From positions 704,596 through 768,595 of the forward strand of contig NZ_MSCW01000007.1 of assembly GCF_001981305.1 (NCBI RefSeq): a stretch of DNA of 64,000 bases, read 5' to 3'. Origin of the DNA: Marinobacter lutaoensis. GTDB lineage: Bacteria > Pseudomonadota > Gammaproteobacteria > Pseudomonadales > Oleiphilaceae. This document shows positions 53,107-62,587 of this stretch, piece by piece. A program made the position numbers and the translations under genes. The stretch's first letter is position 1; every line of letters begins with the position of its first letter. Below the pieces are notes generated by a model. It made no database searches and was not told the origin of the DNA. It saw nothing but the letters and a program-made list of their open reading frames with translations.

Positions 53107-55211
53107 GCCCCCACCCTCCGTTGCAGCAGCACCAGCGCAACGGCGAACATCAGCCCCAGCGTCCCGAGGGCGATGAGCAGCGGCGCCACGGTGGCCGTCT
53201 GTGGATACCGCAGCATGCCCGCGCTGCTGCCCGCCGGCACCAGCGTCGGCACCGCGGTCCGGAGCAGCGGTTGTTGCGGCGCCCGCACCGGTGTCCGGTC
53301 CACCGCGACGAAACTGGTATAGGGGGACGCCAGCCGGTGAACCATCGCCAGCTGCACGATCGCCGCTTGGTCCGGTGCCACCCCCTCGATCCGGGCCTGA
53401 TCCAGCAGACTGTCGATCCTGGCCCGGGCCCAGAGCCGATGCAGGCCAACGCCCGGCACCGCTTGGCTCAGATCCACAGCGACCTGCCAAGGTTCGCCCC
53501 CGGGTCCGGAACCGGACAGGTGCAACCGGCCACGGGGCGGGACGCCCCGCACCACCTGCACCAGAGGCTCACCCTGGAACAAATCACCGGGACGCCCGGG
53601 GTAGGCCTCGGCCGCCGGCGTGGGCCAGTCTGCGACCAGATGGGTCAACACCGGCGCGGCCATGGCCGCGAACAGTCGCTGCAGCGGCGCCTCCAGATCC
53701 GACGGCCCGGCGACGGCGGTGTAGGTGCCCCGCCCCCAACGGGCGGCCTCGCGCATGAAGTGCAGATTCGGCGCCGAGCCGATACCCACGGTGAACAGGC
53801 GCCGATCCCCCAGCTGCTGGCGGATTTGTTGAAACAGGGCCGCCTCGTTCCCTACTGCGCCGTCGGTGATGAACACCACCTGGCGAACCCGGTCGGCTCC
53901 GGAGGCACTGTCCGCCGACAGTGCCCGCGACAACGCCGGCGCCATCTCGGTGCCCCCTTCGGCCTGGAGCCGGTCCAGGTAACGGCGGGCCCGGTCCAGG
54001 TGGTCGCGATCGGCGGCCACAGGGTGTTCAAACAGGGCCGAGGGCCGGTCGTTGAACTGGATGATGTTGAAGCGGTCCTGGCGACCCAGGGTGTCCAGCC
54101 CCCGCGCCAGAGCCTTGCGGGCCTGGCGAATGGATTCGCCCGCCATGGAGCCGGAGGTGTCGATGACAAACATCAGTTCCCGGGGCAACGGCGGCACCTC
54201 CAGGTTGCCCGGCACGACCATCGCCATCAGGTAGTCCTCGCCGTCAAAACGTTCGTGGAAGACCGCCGCCGTCGGCTGTCGGCCGGGCACCGGCTGCCAG
54301 CGCAGCACAAAGTCCCGGTCCATGAGCACCGGCCCCTCGGCCGGCCGCAGCAACGCCTGCGTCCCGTCCATGCGGATATCCAGTGGATGGCTCGGGCTCA
54401 CCACCGATGCCAGTGGCACCCCCGCCGCCAGTGACACTTCAATGTCGACCCGGTGGCTGCCCGGTGGCAGCTCCGACGGGGCCACGGTCGGCGGACTGAT
54501 GGCGCCGGCGTCCGGCACCGCCGTGGTCCCGCGGGCCCAGCCGCCCTGCCATTGCCAGGGTGCCTCATTCCCCGTCGGCCGGCCCGGCATGTAGCGGGGC
54601 GTCAGCGTGGTCGGCAGGCGCAGCTCGAAGGTACCCTGGGTGTAGCGGACCCGCTGCTGGAAGCGCAGCTCCAGATCGACCTCGCCCCCCGGGGGGATAT
54701 TGGCGACGCGGGCGGTGAACAGATTCGGGCGCTGCTGCTCCACCGCCGCCGCCTGACGGCCACTGTCACGGGCCTGTTGATAGGCCTGGCGGGCCTGGGC
54801 CCGGGGTTGGACCTCACCCCGGATTACCCGCTCACCCACCGTCATGTCCAGACCGTGAACGGTGGCCTGTTTCGGCAATGGAAACACGAACACGCCTTCG
54901 CGCCAGGCGCCGCTGACATTGCGGAAACGGCGGTGCAGCCGGACCTCGGCAATCAGCCCGCGGACCTGCACCTGAACATGGCTGTCCAGCACCAGGGCGG
55001 AATCCTGGTGCCGGCCCTGGTCGTCGTACAGACGCAGCTCACCGGCGTCTGATGACACCCGGGTGTCTGCCTCGGCGTACAGCGGATGCACAAACAGCAT
55101 GAGCAGAACCGCAAGCCACAGCGTCACGCCTTCCAGCCAGCGACGCCAACGGGGCGAGGCGGCGGACGTGGCGGGCGGGTCCAGTCGTAGCAGGGCGGTG
55201 GTCAGGATCAT
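53103..55211 (-). CDS. Marine proteobacterial sortase target protein (VIT and VWA domains)
   Basis: 702 residues. A signal-anchor (about 25-47) leads to a VIT (vault/inter-alpha-trypsin) domain (about 50-185: LRLYDDQGRHQDS, VRGLIAEVRLHRRFRNVSG, VERVIRGEVQPR) and a von Willebrand A domain (about 340-520) with MIDAS residues DTSGS at 351-355, which bind a metal. The C-terminus has the sorting layout: motif YPQTA at 669-673, hydrophobic helix LLIALGTLGLMFAVALVLL, basic tail QRR. The motif departs from LPXTG at two positions. It should be the sole substrate of the adjacent sortase, displayed on the outer side of a membrane. Family firm. Confidence 0.93.
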   Translation of the reverse strand: MILTTALLRLDPPATSAASPRWRRWLEGVTLWLAVLLMLFVHPLYAEADTRVSSDAGELRLYDDQGRHQDSALVLDSHVQVQVRGLIAEVRLHRRFRNVSGAWREGVFVFPLPKQATVHGLDMTVGERVIRGEVQPRAQARQAYQQARDSGRQAAAVEQQRPNLFTARVANIPPGGEVDLELRFQQRVRYTQGTFELRLPTTLTPRYMPGRPTGNEAPWQWQGGWARGTTAVPDAGAISPPTVAPSELPPGSHRVDIEVSLAAGVPLASVVSPSHPLDIRMDGTQALLRPAEGPVLMDRDFVLRWQPVPGRQPTAAVFHERFDGEDYLMAMVVPGNLEVPPLPRELMFVIDTSGSMAGESIRQARKALARGLDTLGRQDRFNIIQFNDRPSALFEHPVAADRDHLDRARRYLDRLQAEGGTEMAPALSRALSADSASGADRVRQVVFITDGAVGNEAALFQQIRQQLGDRRLFTVGIGSAPNLHFMREAARWGRGTYTAVAGPSDLEAPLQRLFAAMAAPVLTHLVADWPTPAAEAYPGRPGDLFQGEPLVQVVRGVPPRGRLHLSGSGPGGEPWQVAVDLSQAVPGVGLHRLWARARIDSLLDQARIEGVAPDQAAIVQLAMVHRLASPYTSFVAVDRTPVRAPQQPLLRTAVPTLVPAGSSAGMLRYPQTATVAPLLIALGTLGLMFAVALVLLQRRVGA

Positions 55212-55335
55212 CGGGGGTCCTCCGTTCGGTTCCGTGATGGCTCACATTGAACCCGCCCCCCGGGGCCCGCCGATGGCGAAGTCGGCCCTTCCTGCGACGA
55301 AAAATGATCAATTGTGGCGGAGCGCCGACCGCACC

Positions 55336-55363
55336 TTGTACTGACCCCTCGCCGTGGTTAAAT
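55336..55363 (+). promoter_or_regulatory. Candidate sigma-70 promoter for pdsR-pdsS
   Basis: TTGTAC, 16 bases, TTAAAT (4 of 6 in each hexamer), in the 184-base gap between the divergent sortase-target and pdsR genes. The start point would fall about 25 bases before the pdsR ATG. A by-eye match. Confidence 0.45.
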
Positions 55364-55395
55364 AGGGGCTCGCCCCGAGGACACGACCGGCTACC

Positions 55396-56097
55396 ATGAA
55401 AAAGCACATTGTTCTGATCGAAGACGAACCGGCTATCCGGGACAACTACCGCTCCGCCCTCGAGCGCCGGGGTTACCGGGTGTCCAGCCACGGCGACCGG
55501 CCGTCCGCATTCCGGGCCCTGCGGCAGGAACTGCCGGACTTGGCCATCATCGACGTCGGCCTGGGCGATGAACCGGAGGGCGGCTTCATCCTGTGCCAGG
55601 ATTTGCGGGCGTTGTCCCCGACCCTGCCGATCATCTTTCTGACGGCCCGGGACAGCGATATCGACACCGTGCACGGCCTGCGTCTGGGTGCGGACGACTA
55701 TGTCACCAAGGACATGAGTCTGGAACACCTGCTGGCGCGGGTCACCGCCCTTCTGCGGCGCGCCGACGCCTGGGCCGAGGCGCGCCAGAAGCCAGACGAG
55801 GTGCTGCGCCGGGGACGGCTGGCCGTCAACGTGGACCGCATGACCGTAACCTGGAACGAGCGGCCGGTGGACCTGACCGTGACCGAGTTCTGGATGCTGC
55901 ACGCGCTGGTACGGCACCCGGGCCATGTCCGTACCCGAGACCAGCTGATGGAAGCGGCCAACACCGTGCTCGACGACAATACAGTGACCTCCCACATCAA
56001 GCGCATTCGCCGCAAGTTTGCCCAGGTGGACCCAGGCTTCGACGCCATCCAGACCGCCTATGGCATGGGCTATCGCTGGAACGCCCACGAGGTCTGA
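55396..56097 (+). CDS. pdsR: Proteobacterial dedicated sortase system response regulator PdsR
   Basis: A 233-residue OmpR/PhoB-type regulator. The receiver domain has EDEP at 9-12, D53 in LAIIDVGLG, and the conserved lysine in DDYVTKD. The DNA-binding winged helix (about 130-230) has VTEFWMLHALVRHPGHVRTR and the closing YGMGYRWN. Insertions such as GDEPEGGFIL are typical of the dedicated sortase set, and the neighbourhood makes the assignment secure. It probably controls the divergent target-sortase genes, whose promoter region it shares. The kinase gene follows after three bases. Confidence 0.9.
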   Translation: MKKHIVLIEDEPAIRDNYRSALERRGYRVSSHGDRPSAFRALRQELPDLAIIDVGLGDEPEGGFILCQDLRALSPTLPIIFLTARDSDIDTVHGLRLGADDYVTKDMSLEHLLARVTALLRRADAWAEARQKPDEVLRRGRLAVNVDRMTVTWNERPVDLTVTEFWMLHALVRHPGHVRTRDQLMEAANTVLDDNTVTSHIKRIRRKFAQVDPGFDAIQTAYGMGYRWNAHEV

Positions 56098-56100
56098 GCC

Positions 56101-58119
56101 TTGACCCTGAAACGCCAGCTGTTCCTGGCCAGTCTGCTGATGCTGCTGATCCCTTGGGCCGGGCTCAGCTTCGTGTTGGAACTGGACGCGGCGCTCCGGG
56201 AACAGGCGCTGCAACAGCTCCAGCGCCAGGCGGAGCGGCTGGCCGAGCGCGCCGGCGATGCCCTGGTCGGCACCCCGCCGGTCGCCGCCGACGCCGCGGT
56301 GATCTACGTCGATGCCCTGACCCAGCCCATCCACCTGGACGGCTACGGCGCCGAATGGCCAGGCTTCGACGACGAGACCGGCGCCCTGCCCTGGCAATCG
56401 ACGCCGGGGGCCGGCGACGGTCGCGCGCGCTGGCATGCCGCCAGCGACGGTGCCTCGCTGTTCCTGCTGATTCGCCACGACGGCCAAGCCACCCGCTTCT
56501 ACTCGCCGGCGCAGCCGGAGCGGCCGTACGACCGGGTCCGGCTCTGGCTGCAACAACCCGGAACCGCCCTGGACTCGCCCACCGCCCGTCAAAGCTGGCT
56601 GCTGCGCCCGTTTGCCCCGGGCAGCCTGTGGGGGCTGGGCGAGTCCGGACCGGACCACCGGGTCCGGGGCTTCTGGGAAGCCGTCCGGGGCGGTTGGCAG
56701 CTGGAACTGCAACTGCCCCGGCCACCGGACGGCAGTCAGCTGGGGTTTGCCATCGACCCGGCGACCGGGCACGACCAGCCCCTCCTGCCGCTGGTGTTCC
56801 GCCAACCCACGCTGGAGCGGCAGCTGGCGGCGTACCTGGACCCGGGCCAACGGCTCCGGCTGGTGGAAGCCGGCGGCTGGCTCCGGGCCGATACCGAACG
56901 CGCGCCGGCCACGCCCCCGACGGACATCGATGACCTCAGCCCGTTGCAGATTCTGGAGCGGATCAGCCTCAACCTGCTGCGCCACCTGGTGCAGTGGTAT
57001 CAGCCGGAACCGACCGCCGTGCCCGACGCCGGTCCCCACCGGGTCGCCATGGACCGGCTGCCGGCAACCGGTCTGATCCGGCACCCCGGCCAAGGCCGCT
57101 GGCTGATGGTCACGCAGCCGGTGCTGGGACAACGTACCCTGATCCTGGAACAGTCCCTGGACCAGTTGCTGACGCTCTCGGGCACCACCCTGGGTTCGGT
57201 GATCGCCCGCAGTGCCCTGGTGATCGTGACCCTGATGCTGGCGCTGCTGGGGTACGCCAGCTGGCTGTCCTGGCGCATCACCCGGCTGCAGGCCCAAGTC
57301 AGCGCCACCGTCGACCCGGACGGCCGCATTACCGGCCGCTTGGCCAGCGGCACCGCCCGGGACGAACTGGGTCAGTTGCAGTCCCGATTTGCCCAGATGG
57401 TGGACCGCCTGAGTGGCTACCACGCCTATCTCGAAAGCTTTTCCCGGCGCCTGTCCCACGAGCTGAAAACACCGGTGGCGGTGGTGCGCTCGTCCCTGGA
57501 AAATCTGGTACACGCCCGCTCCGAGGCGGAACGAACGCAGTATACCGAGCGCGCGGTGGCCGCCACCGAGCGTCTGCGTCAGATCCTGCATGGCATGAGC
57601 GAGGCCGCCCGGCTGGAACAAAGCTTCGACCACGCCGACAAGGAGCCCTTCGATCTCGCCGAGGTGGTGGCCCAGGCCGCCGAAGCCTATCAGGCCCTGT
57701 CCCCCCGGCACCGTATCCACTACCAGGGCCCGGCCCGGGGTGCCACCGTCGTCGGTTCCCCTGAGCTCATGGTGCAGCTGCTGGACAAACTGGTGGACAA
57801 CGCCCGGGACTTCACCCCCGAGGGCGGGCGGATCGAGATCCGCCTGGAGAGCCGGCCCGATCACCGGCGGCTGTCGGTGTTCAACGAAGGCTCCCGCCTG
57901 CCCGACGACGGCGCCGCGGACATTTTCGGCGCCTTCGTCTCACACCGGCCCGGCGCCGGCGAGGGCCATCTGGGCCAGGGCCTTCTGATCGTACGACTGA
58001 TCGCCGACTACCATGGTGCCGTGGTGGAGGCGGGCAATCAGACCCAGGGTGGCATTGACGGCGTGTGCTTCCGGGTTATCATCCCGGCCAGACCCAAGCA
58101 AACCGGAACCTCGCCGTGA
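56101..58119 (+). CDS. pdsS: Proteobacterial dedicated sortase system histidine kinase PdsS
   Basis: A 672-residue membrane kinase, starting at a TTG directly after pdsR. A membrane helix (about 7-24) leads to a long periplasmic part (about 28-360) whose first section, TQPIHLDGYGAEWPGF ... ASLFLLIRHDG, resembles carbohydrate-binding module family 9. A second helix (about 375-393), HAMP-like linker, HisKA with H453 in RRLSHELKTPVAVV, and an ATPase domain follow. The ATPase glycine boxes are less canonical (GHLGQGLLIVRLI) than in the three kinases upstream. It should sense an envelope cue and drive PdsR. The DUF3422 gene starts inside its stop codon (GTGA). Confidence 0.9.
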   Translation: MTLKRQLFLASLLMLLIPWAGLSFVLELDAALREQALQQLQRQAERLAERAGDALVGTPPVAADAAVIYVDALTQPIHLDGYGAEWPGFDDETGALPWQSTPGAGDGRARWHAASDGASLFLLIRHDGQATRFYSPAQPERPYDRVRLWLQQPGTALDSPTARQSWLLRPFAPGSLWGLGESGPDHRVRGFWEAVRGGWQLELQLPRPPDGSQLGFAIDPATGHDQPLLPLVFRQPTLERQLAAYLDPGQRLRLVEAGGWLRADTERAPATPPTDIDDLSPLQILERISLNLLRHLVQWYQPEPTAVPDAGPHRVAMDRLPATGLIRHPGQGRWLMVTQPVLGQRTLILEQSLDQLLTLSGTTLGSVIARSALVIVTLMLALLGYASWLSWRITRLQAQVSATVDPDGRITGRLASGTARDELGQLQSRFAQMVDRLSGYHAYLESFSRRLSHELKTPVAVVRSSLENLVHARSEAERTQYTERAVAATERLRQILHGMSEAARLEQSFDHADKEPFDLAEVVAQAAEAYQALSPRHRIHYQGPARGATVVGSPELMVQLLDKLVDNARDFTPEGGRIEIRLESRPDHRRLSVFNEGSRLPDDGAADIFGAFVSHRPGAGEGHLGQGLLIVRLIADYHGAVVEAGNQTQGGIDGVCFRVIIPARPKQTGTSP

Positions 58120-59423
58120 GCACTCGACTGGAACACCTCGACATCCATCCCCTGCGGGACGACCTCTACCGGGAACTGCATTCGCGCCCGTTCCAAGTGC
58201 TGCCGACACCGGCCCGGGTCACCCAGATCGCGGTACTCACCACCCCCGAGCAGCGGCGCCAGCAGTTCGAACACCTCAAGGCGCTGCACCGGGCGCTCGG
58301 CTACCCGGAACCGGAGGCGGAAGTCAGCTGCTACGAACGCACCTTTGGCGACTTCAAGATCCGCCGGGAAATGCACATGGAGTTCGCCTCCTACACGTTC
58401 ACCAACCTGGCCGCCAGTGACGCCGATCCGTTCGTGGAAACCGGCATCACGCCACTGCCGGACGGCTGGCTGGAGGCGCTGGCCGGCACCGTGGTGGCGG
58501 CCTTCCATGTCGACATCCGCTCCGCCAGTGACGATATCGCCGGCGATCTGGCCTACGTGCGCCAGCATTTCGAGGGCATGCGCCTGGTCGGCAGCAGTCC
58601 GCAGGAGGGCGCGGCCCGGGTCTGGGGTACCTTCCAGCTGCACAGCGACGGCTTCGGCCGTTTTATGGTGCTGAACCACCAGATGTCCAACAGTCAGCTC
58701 GGACGCCTGACCCAGCGTCTGATGGAAATCGAGACCTACCGGCTGATGTCGCTGCTGGCGTTGCCGGTGGCGCGGGAGATCACACCGTCCCTGAACGAGA
58801 TGGACCGCCAGCTGGCCACCATCACCCAGGCGCTGGCGGACAACCGGGATCTGGATGAACAGCAACTGCTGGGCGACCTCAGCCACATCGCCGCCCGCAT
58901 CGAGGCCTACCGGGCCCACACCACCTTCCGTTTCTCCGCCACCCGTGCCTACCACCAGCTGGTCCTGTCACGGCTGGAGGAGCTGCGGGAAGACGAGCTG
59001 TCCGGACACCTGACCCTCACCGAGTTCATGACCCGGCGCCTGACACCGGCGGTGAAAACCTGCGAAGCCGTAAGCGAGCGGCTGGAGGATCTGTCCCGGC
59101 GCGTGGACCGGGCCTCGGATATGATGCGGACCCGGGTGGAACTGGCCATCCAGAGCCAGAACCAACAGCTGCTCAGCTCCATGGACCGGCGCTCACGCAT
59201 TCAGCTGATGATGCAGCACACCGTGGAGGGCTTCTCGGTGGTGGCCATTTCCTACTACCTGATCGGGCTGCTCAAGCTGGCGCTGGACGCACTGTATGAA
59301 AACGGCCTGGCATTCCCCAAAAATCTGGTGCTGGGCGTCGCCATTCCGGTGGTGATGGTGCTGGTTTTCCTGGGCGTGCGCGCCATTCACCACCATTTCA
59401 TCCGGATGGCCAAGCGCCAATAG
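58116..59423 (+). CDS. DUF3422 family membrane protein
   Basis: 435 residues, start GTG overlapping the pdsS stop by four bases (GTGA), with 17 in-frame codons upstream discarded as lying inside pdsS. The body begins LDIHPLRDDLYRELHSRPFQVL, the DUF3422 hallmark, and continues with a long helical region (about 200-370, likely coiled coil: DRQLATITQALADNRDLDEQ) before two membrane helices near the C-terminus (about 378-398 and 408-428). Function unknown. The coupling to pdsS suggests it is co-expressed with the sortase control system. Family is confident. Confidence 0.87.
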   Translation: MSTRLEHLDIHPLRDDLYRELHSRPFQVLPTPARVTQIAVLTTPEQRRQQFEHLKALHRALGYPEPEAEVSCYERTFGDFKIRREMHMEFASYTFTNLAASDADPFVETGITPLPDGWLEALAGTVVAAFHVDIRSASDDIAGDLAYVRQHFEGMRLVGSSPQEGAARVWGTFQLHSDGFGRFMVLNHQMSNSQLGRLTQRLMEIETYRLMSLLALPVAREITPSLNEMDRQLATITQALADNRDLDEQQLLGDLSHIAARIEAYRAHTTFRFSATRAYHQLVLSRLEELREDELSGHLTLTEFMTRRLTPAVKTCEAVSERLEDLSRRVDRASDMMRTRVELAIQSQNQQLLSSMDRRSRIQLMMQHTVEGFSVVAISYYLIGLLKLALDALYENGLAFPKNLVLGVAIPVVMVLVFLGVRAIHHHFIRMAKRQ

Positions 59424-59426
59424 CGG

Positions 59427-60203
59427 TCAGCGGAAACGGCCGTCGCCCGCCATCTGGCGATAAAATTGCTGCGCGGTGCGGCCGTTACGTACGCCCTTGG
59501 CGGTGGCGAAGCGGATGGCCTCCAGATGCAGGGCCTCCCGATCCTCCACGTCCGGGAACAGGGCATCCACCGCCTGCAGATAGACCTGCTGCGAGAAGGG
59601 GTAGAAGGACAGTTGCAGACCGAAACGGTCCGCCAGGGACACCTGTTCCTCGATTGCCTCGGCCGGGTGCAGTTCACCGTCCCGGACCTCGCTTTTCAGG
59701 TTGTCGCTCATGAACTCCGGCATCAGGTGACGGCGGTTCGAGGTGGCGTATACCCGCACATTCTCCGGCGGCAGCTCCAGCGAGCCTTCGAGCACGCTCT
59801 TGAGCGCCTTGTAGCCGGTCTCGCCGACATCGAACGACAGGTCGTCACAATAAATCACGAACCGGAACGGCTGCTCGCAGATGTCGTCCACGATCTCCGG
59901 CAGGTTCACCAGGTCGTCCTTGTCCACCTCGATCATGCGCAGCCCCTGCTGCCAGTACCGATTCAGCAGCGCCTTGATAAGGGATGACTTGCCGGTACCT
60001 CGGGCTCCCCAGAGCAGGGCGTTGTTACACGGCTCGGCCGCCAGGAAGCGTTCGGTGTTGCGGGCCAGGGCGGCCTTCTGCCGGTCGATGCCGGTCAGCG
60101 CGTCCCAACGTACCGGATCCAGCCGGCGAATGGCCCGCAGGCCCGAGCGATGACGGCGCCAGACCGCCGCCGGAGTGTCCTGCCAATCAAAGGTACTGCT
60201 CAT
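59427..60203 (-). CDS. DUF815 family AAA-type ATPase
   Basis: A 258-residue cytosolic P-loop protein. Walker A GARGTGKSSLIKAL sits near residue 65, Walker B-like RFVIYCDDLSFD near 115, a sensor-type YATSNRRHLMPEFM follows, and the C-terminal KGVRNGRTAQQFYRQM is a DUF815 feature. Function unknown. AAA relatives act in remodelling complexes. AGGAG nine bases before this ATG favours it over an ATG three codons upstream. Its 3' end converges with the DUF3422 gene with three bases between stops, and it diverges from trxC. Confidence 0.88.
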   Translation of the reverse strand: MSSTFDWQDTPAAVWRRHRSGLRAIRRLDPVRWDALTGIDRQKAALARNTERFLAAEPCNNALLWGARGTGKSSLIKALLNRYWQQGLRMIEVDKDDLVNLPEIVDDICEQPFRFVIYCDDLSFDVGETGYKALKSVLEGSLELPPENVRVYATSNRRHLMPEFMSDNLKSEVRDGELHPAEAIEEQVSLADRFGLQLSFYPFSQQVYLQAVDALFPDVEDREALHLEAIRFATAKGVRNGRTAQQFYRQMAGDGRFR

Positions 60204-60378
60204 CTGTGCCATCTCCTGTCCACCGTCCGGGACGGCCTTTGCCGCGCCGTCCGTTACCATCGTCAATGCCAAGACTTTACCGCAAATGGCCGGAAAAACC
60301 GCAGCCTCCGGAGGGCCTGCTTGAATTTCACCCAGGCCGCTACCATTTCCCTAGCAGGCCCATACCGAGGAACCCCGC

Positions 60379-60816
60379 ATGTCCGCGCCGTTACAGATCC
60401 AATGCCCCCACTGCCTGAGAACCAACCGGGTGCCCGCCGACCGCCTGGGCGACCGACCCAACTGCGGCGCCTGCAAGCGACCGTTGCTGGCGGGTGATGT
60501 CGCGCGTTTGGATGATGCCTCCATGGCCGCCTTCGTCGGCCAGTCCGACCTGCCGGTGCTGGTGGACTTTTGGGCCAGCTGGTGCGGCCCCTGCAAGATG
60601 ATGGCGCCCCAGTTCGAACAGGCCGCACGGCAATGGCGCGGGCAGGTCAGCTTCGCCAAGCTGAACACCGAGGAAGCGCCACGGGCGGCCGGGCAGTTCG
60701 GCATTCGCAGCATTCCCACCCTGATCCTGTTTCGCGGGGGACGAGAGGTCGCCCGCAGCAGCGGCGCCCAGTCCGCCGCCCAGTTGTCGGCCTGGCTCCA
60801 GCAACAGCTGCGCTGA
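60379..60816 (+). CDS. trxC: Thioredoxin 2
   Basis: A 145-residue thioredoxin with an N-terminal zinc finger (C9, C12, C29, C32: CPHC and CGAC) and the redox-active site W68-C69-G70-P71-C72, then the cis-proline in [10 protein letters not shown]. It reduces disulfides in the cytosol and, as in E. coli TrxC, is often OxyR-controlled under oxidative stress. GAGGA precedes the ATG. It precedes cysK by 56 bases in the same direction, which may make one transcript. Call is firm. Confidence 0.97.
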   Translation: MSAPLQIQCPHCLRTNRVPADRLGDRPNCGACKRPLLAGDVARLDDASMAAFVGQSDLPVLVDFWASWCGPCKMMAPQFEQAARQWRGQVSFAKLNTEEAPRAAGQFGIRSIPTLILFRGGREVARSSGAQSAAQLSAWLQQQLR

Positions 60817-60872
60817 GACACAATGCGCCACCCTTGGTGCTAAGATGGCAGCAAAACAAGGAGGAGAACGCC

Positions 60873-61844
60873 ATGTCACGTATTTACGAAGACAACTCAC
60901 TGTCCATCGGCAACACGCCGCTGGTCAAGCTCAACCGGGTCAATGACGGCGCCACCATCTGGGCCAAGATCGAGGGCCGCAATCCGGCCTATTCGGTCAA
61001 ATGCCGCATCGGCGCCGCGATGATCTGGGACGCGGAAAAGCGAGGGGCCCTGAAGCCCGGCATGACCATCGTCGAGCCCACCAGCGGCAACACCGGTATT
61101 GCGCTGGCCTTCGTCGCCGCCGCCCGGGGCTACAAGCTGATTCTCACCATGCCCGCATCCATGAGCCTCGAACGTCGCAAGGTGCTCAAGGCCCTCGGTG
61201 CCGAGCTGGTCCTCACCGAAGCCGCCAAGGGCATGCCCGGAGCGATCGCCAAGGCCGAGGAAATCTACACCTCCGACCCGGACCGCTATTTCCTGCCCCA
61301 GCAGTTCCAGAACCCGGCCAACCCCCGCATTCACGAAGACACCACCGGCCCGGAAATCTGGAACGATACCGATGGTGCCGTGGACATCTTCGTCGCCGGG
61401 GTGGGCACCGGAGGTACCCTGACGGGGGTCTCCCGTTACCTCAAGAAAACCCGGGGTAAGGCCATCACCAGCGTGGCCGTCGAGCCCGCCGACTCGCCCG
61501 TGATATCCCAGGTGCTGCGGGGCGAGGAGCCCAAGCCGGCGCCGCACAAGATCCAGGGAATCGGCGCCGGCTTCGTGCCCAAGAATCTGGATCTGGACCT
61601 GGTGGACCAGGTCGAAACCGTCAGCAACGAAGAGGCCATGGCCATGGCCCACCGGCTGATGCAGGAAGAGGGCATCCTCTGCGGCATTTCCTGCGGCGCC
61701 GCCGTCGCCGCCGCGGTCCGGGTCAGCAAGCAGCCCCAACACCAGGGCAAGAACATCGTGGTGGTCTTGCCAGACTCCGCCGAGCGCTATCTGTCCTCGG
61801 CACTCTTCGCGGACCGGTTCGGCGAGTTGGAAAACGTCCAGTAA
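60873..61844 (+). CDS. cysK: Cysteine synthase A (O-acetylserine sulfhydrylase)
   Basis: A 323-residue PLP enzyme that makes cysteine from O-acetylserine and sulfide. PLP binds K43 in [23 protein letters not shown] (substrate loop), [16 protein letters not shown] (phosphate loop) and [11 protein letters not shown] near the C-terminus are present. The length and loops match CysK rather than CysM. AAGGAGGA precedes the ATG. It follows trxC in the same direction and ends at a strong hairpin. Call is firm. Confidence 0.97.
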   Translation: MSRIYEDNSLSIGNTPLVKLNRVNDGATIWAKIEGRNPAYSVKCRIGAAMIWDAEKRGALKPGMTIVEPTSGNTGIALAFVAAARGYKLILTMPASMSLERRKVLKALGAELVLTEAAKGMPGAIAKAEEIYTSDPDRYFLPQQFQNPANPRIHEDTTGPEIWNDTDGAVDIFVAGVGTGGTLTGVSRYLKKTRGKAITSVAVEPADSPVISQVLRGEEPKPAPHKIQGIGAGFVPKNLDLDLVDQVETVSNEEAMAMAHRLMQEEGILCGISCGAAVAAAVRVSKQPQHQGKNIVVVLPDSAERYLSSALFADRFGELENVQ

Positions 61845-61863
61845 GTCGCACCAGCGCACAAAA

Positions 61864-61887
61864 AAGGGCGGCCGCCGGGCCGCCCTT
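61864..61887. terminator. Bidirectional terminator between cysK and the outer-membrane barrel gene
   Basis: Perfect inverted repeat AAGGGCGGCC / GGCCGCCCTT with a 4-base loop, preceded by an A-run. It lies between convergent cysK and the barrel gene, so it can stop transcription from both sides. Confidence 0.85.
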
Positions 61888-61923
61888 CGATTGCCGGGGC
61901 TGTCCCTGCCCCGCCGCGATCCA

Positions 61924-62505
61924 TCAGAACTGGAATTTCAGGCCAACGCGCCCGGTATCGAAATCAGGGCCATCGTTGGTCACCTGACCGTTGAAATCGT
62001 CCTCGTCGATATCGACGTTGTAACGGTCATACTCGGCGAACGCCGTCAGGCGCTCAGTCACCCGGAAATCGACACCCGCGCCGACGAAGGGGCTCACCTC
62101 GTCGTAGGTCTCGTCCTCGTCGAACGCGTCCACGTCAAGCGCGGACGCGAAGGCGCCGGCCTTACCGTAGATGCCGAAACTCTCGGTCAGGGGCAGACGC
62201 CCCACGGCACTCAGGCCCAGCCCCTTGAGCCTGCTGTCCACATCGTCATCGTCACCAAAGTTGCCGAAATCGATGTATTCAGCCTCCAGGGCGAAATACG
62301 GGTTGAACTGATACCCCAGGGCGGCGCCGAACAGGTCGTTCTCATCCTCGAACTCGCCGCCGTGGGATTTGTAGCCGCCGTAGCTGCCACTGATATACGC
62401 ACCGGACCGATCCCGGCTGACGTCGTCCTGGGCCCAGACCGCAGGTGCGGTCACCACAGCAGCAGTCAGTACAGTCGCCCACGCAAAACCGGCTTTATGG
62501 CTCAT
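61924..62505 (-). CDS. Outer-membrane beta-barrel protein (OmpA/OmpW-like fold)
   Basis: A 193-residue precursor with a signal peptide (MSHKAGFAWATVLTAAVV ... AVWA, cut after about residue 25) and an eight-strand barrel (SGAYISGSYGGY, FGAALGYQFNPYFALEAEYI, SPFVGAGVDFRVTERLTAFAEYDRY) ending in the C-terminal phenylalanine KFQF recognised by the BAM complex. Loops are notably acidic (GNFGDDDDVDS, DAFDEDETYDE, DEDDFN). GAGGAG precedes this ATG. Porin, adhesion or transport role unknown. Divergent from the truncated fragment at the right end only in that nothing else lies between. Confidence 0.88.
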   Translation of the reverse strand: MSHKAGFAWATVLTAAVVTAPAVWAQDDVSRDRSGAYISGSYGGYKSHGGEFEDENDLFGAALGYQFNPYFALEAEYIDFGNFGDDDDVDSRLKGLGLSAVGRLPLTESFGIYGKAGAFASALDVDAFDEDETYDEVSPFVGAGVDFRVTERLTAFAEYDRYNVDIDEDDFNGQVTNDGPDFDTGRVGLKFQF

Positions 62506-62587
62506 AACGTGTCGCTCCTCTCTGGTTGGTGTCCTTGCATAGAAACGAACAATCGCCTTGTTCCGAGCACGATTGCGTAACACCACC

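Noticed and set aside
55039..57864. Long minus-strand open frame opposite pdsR-pdsS
   Set aside because: Antisense frame with glycine-rich text and no domain. The sense strand has clear two-component genes.
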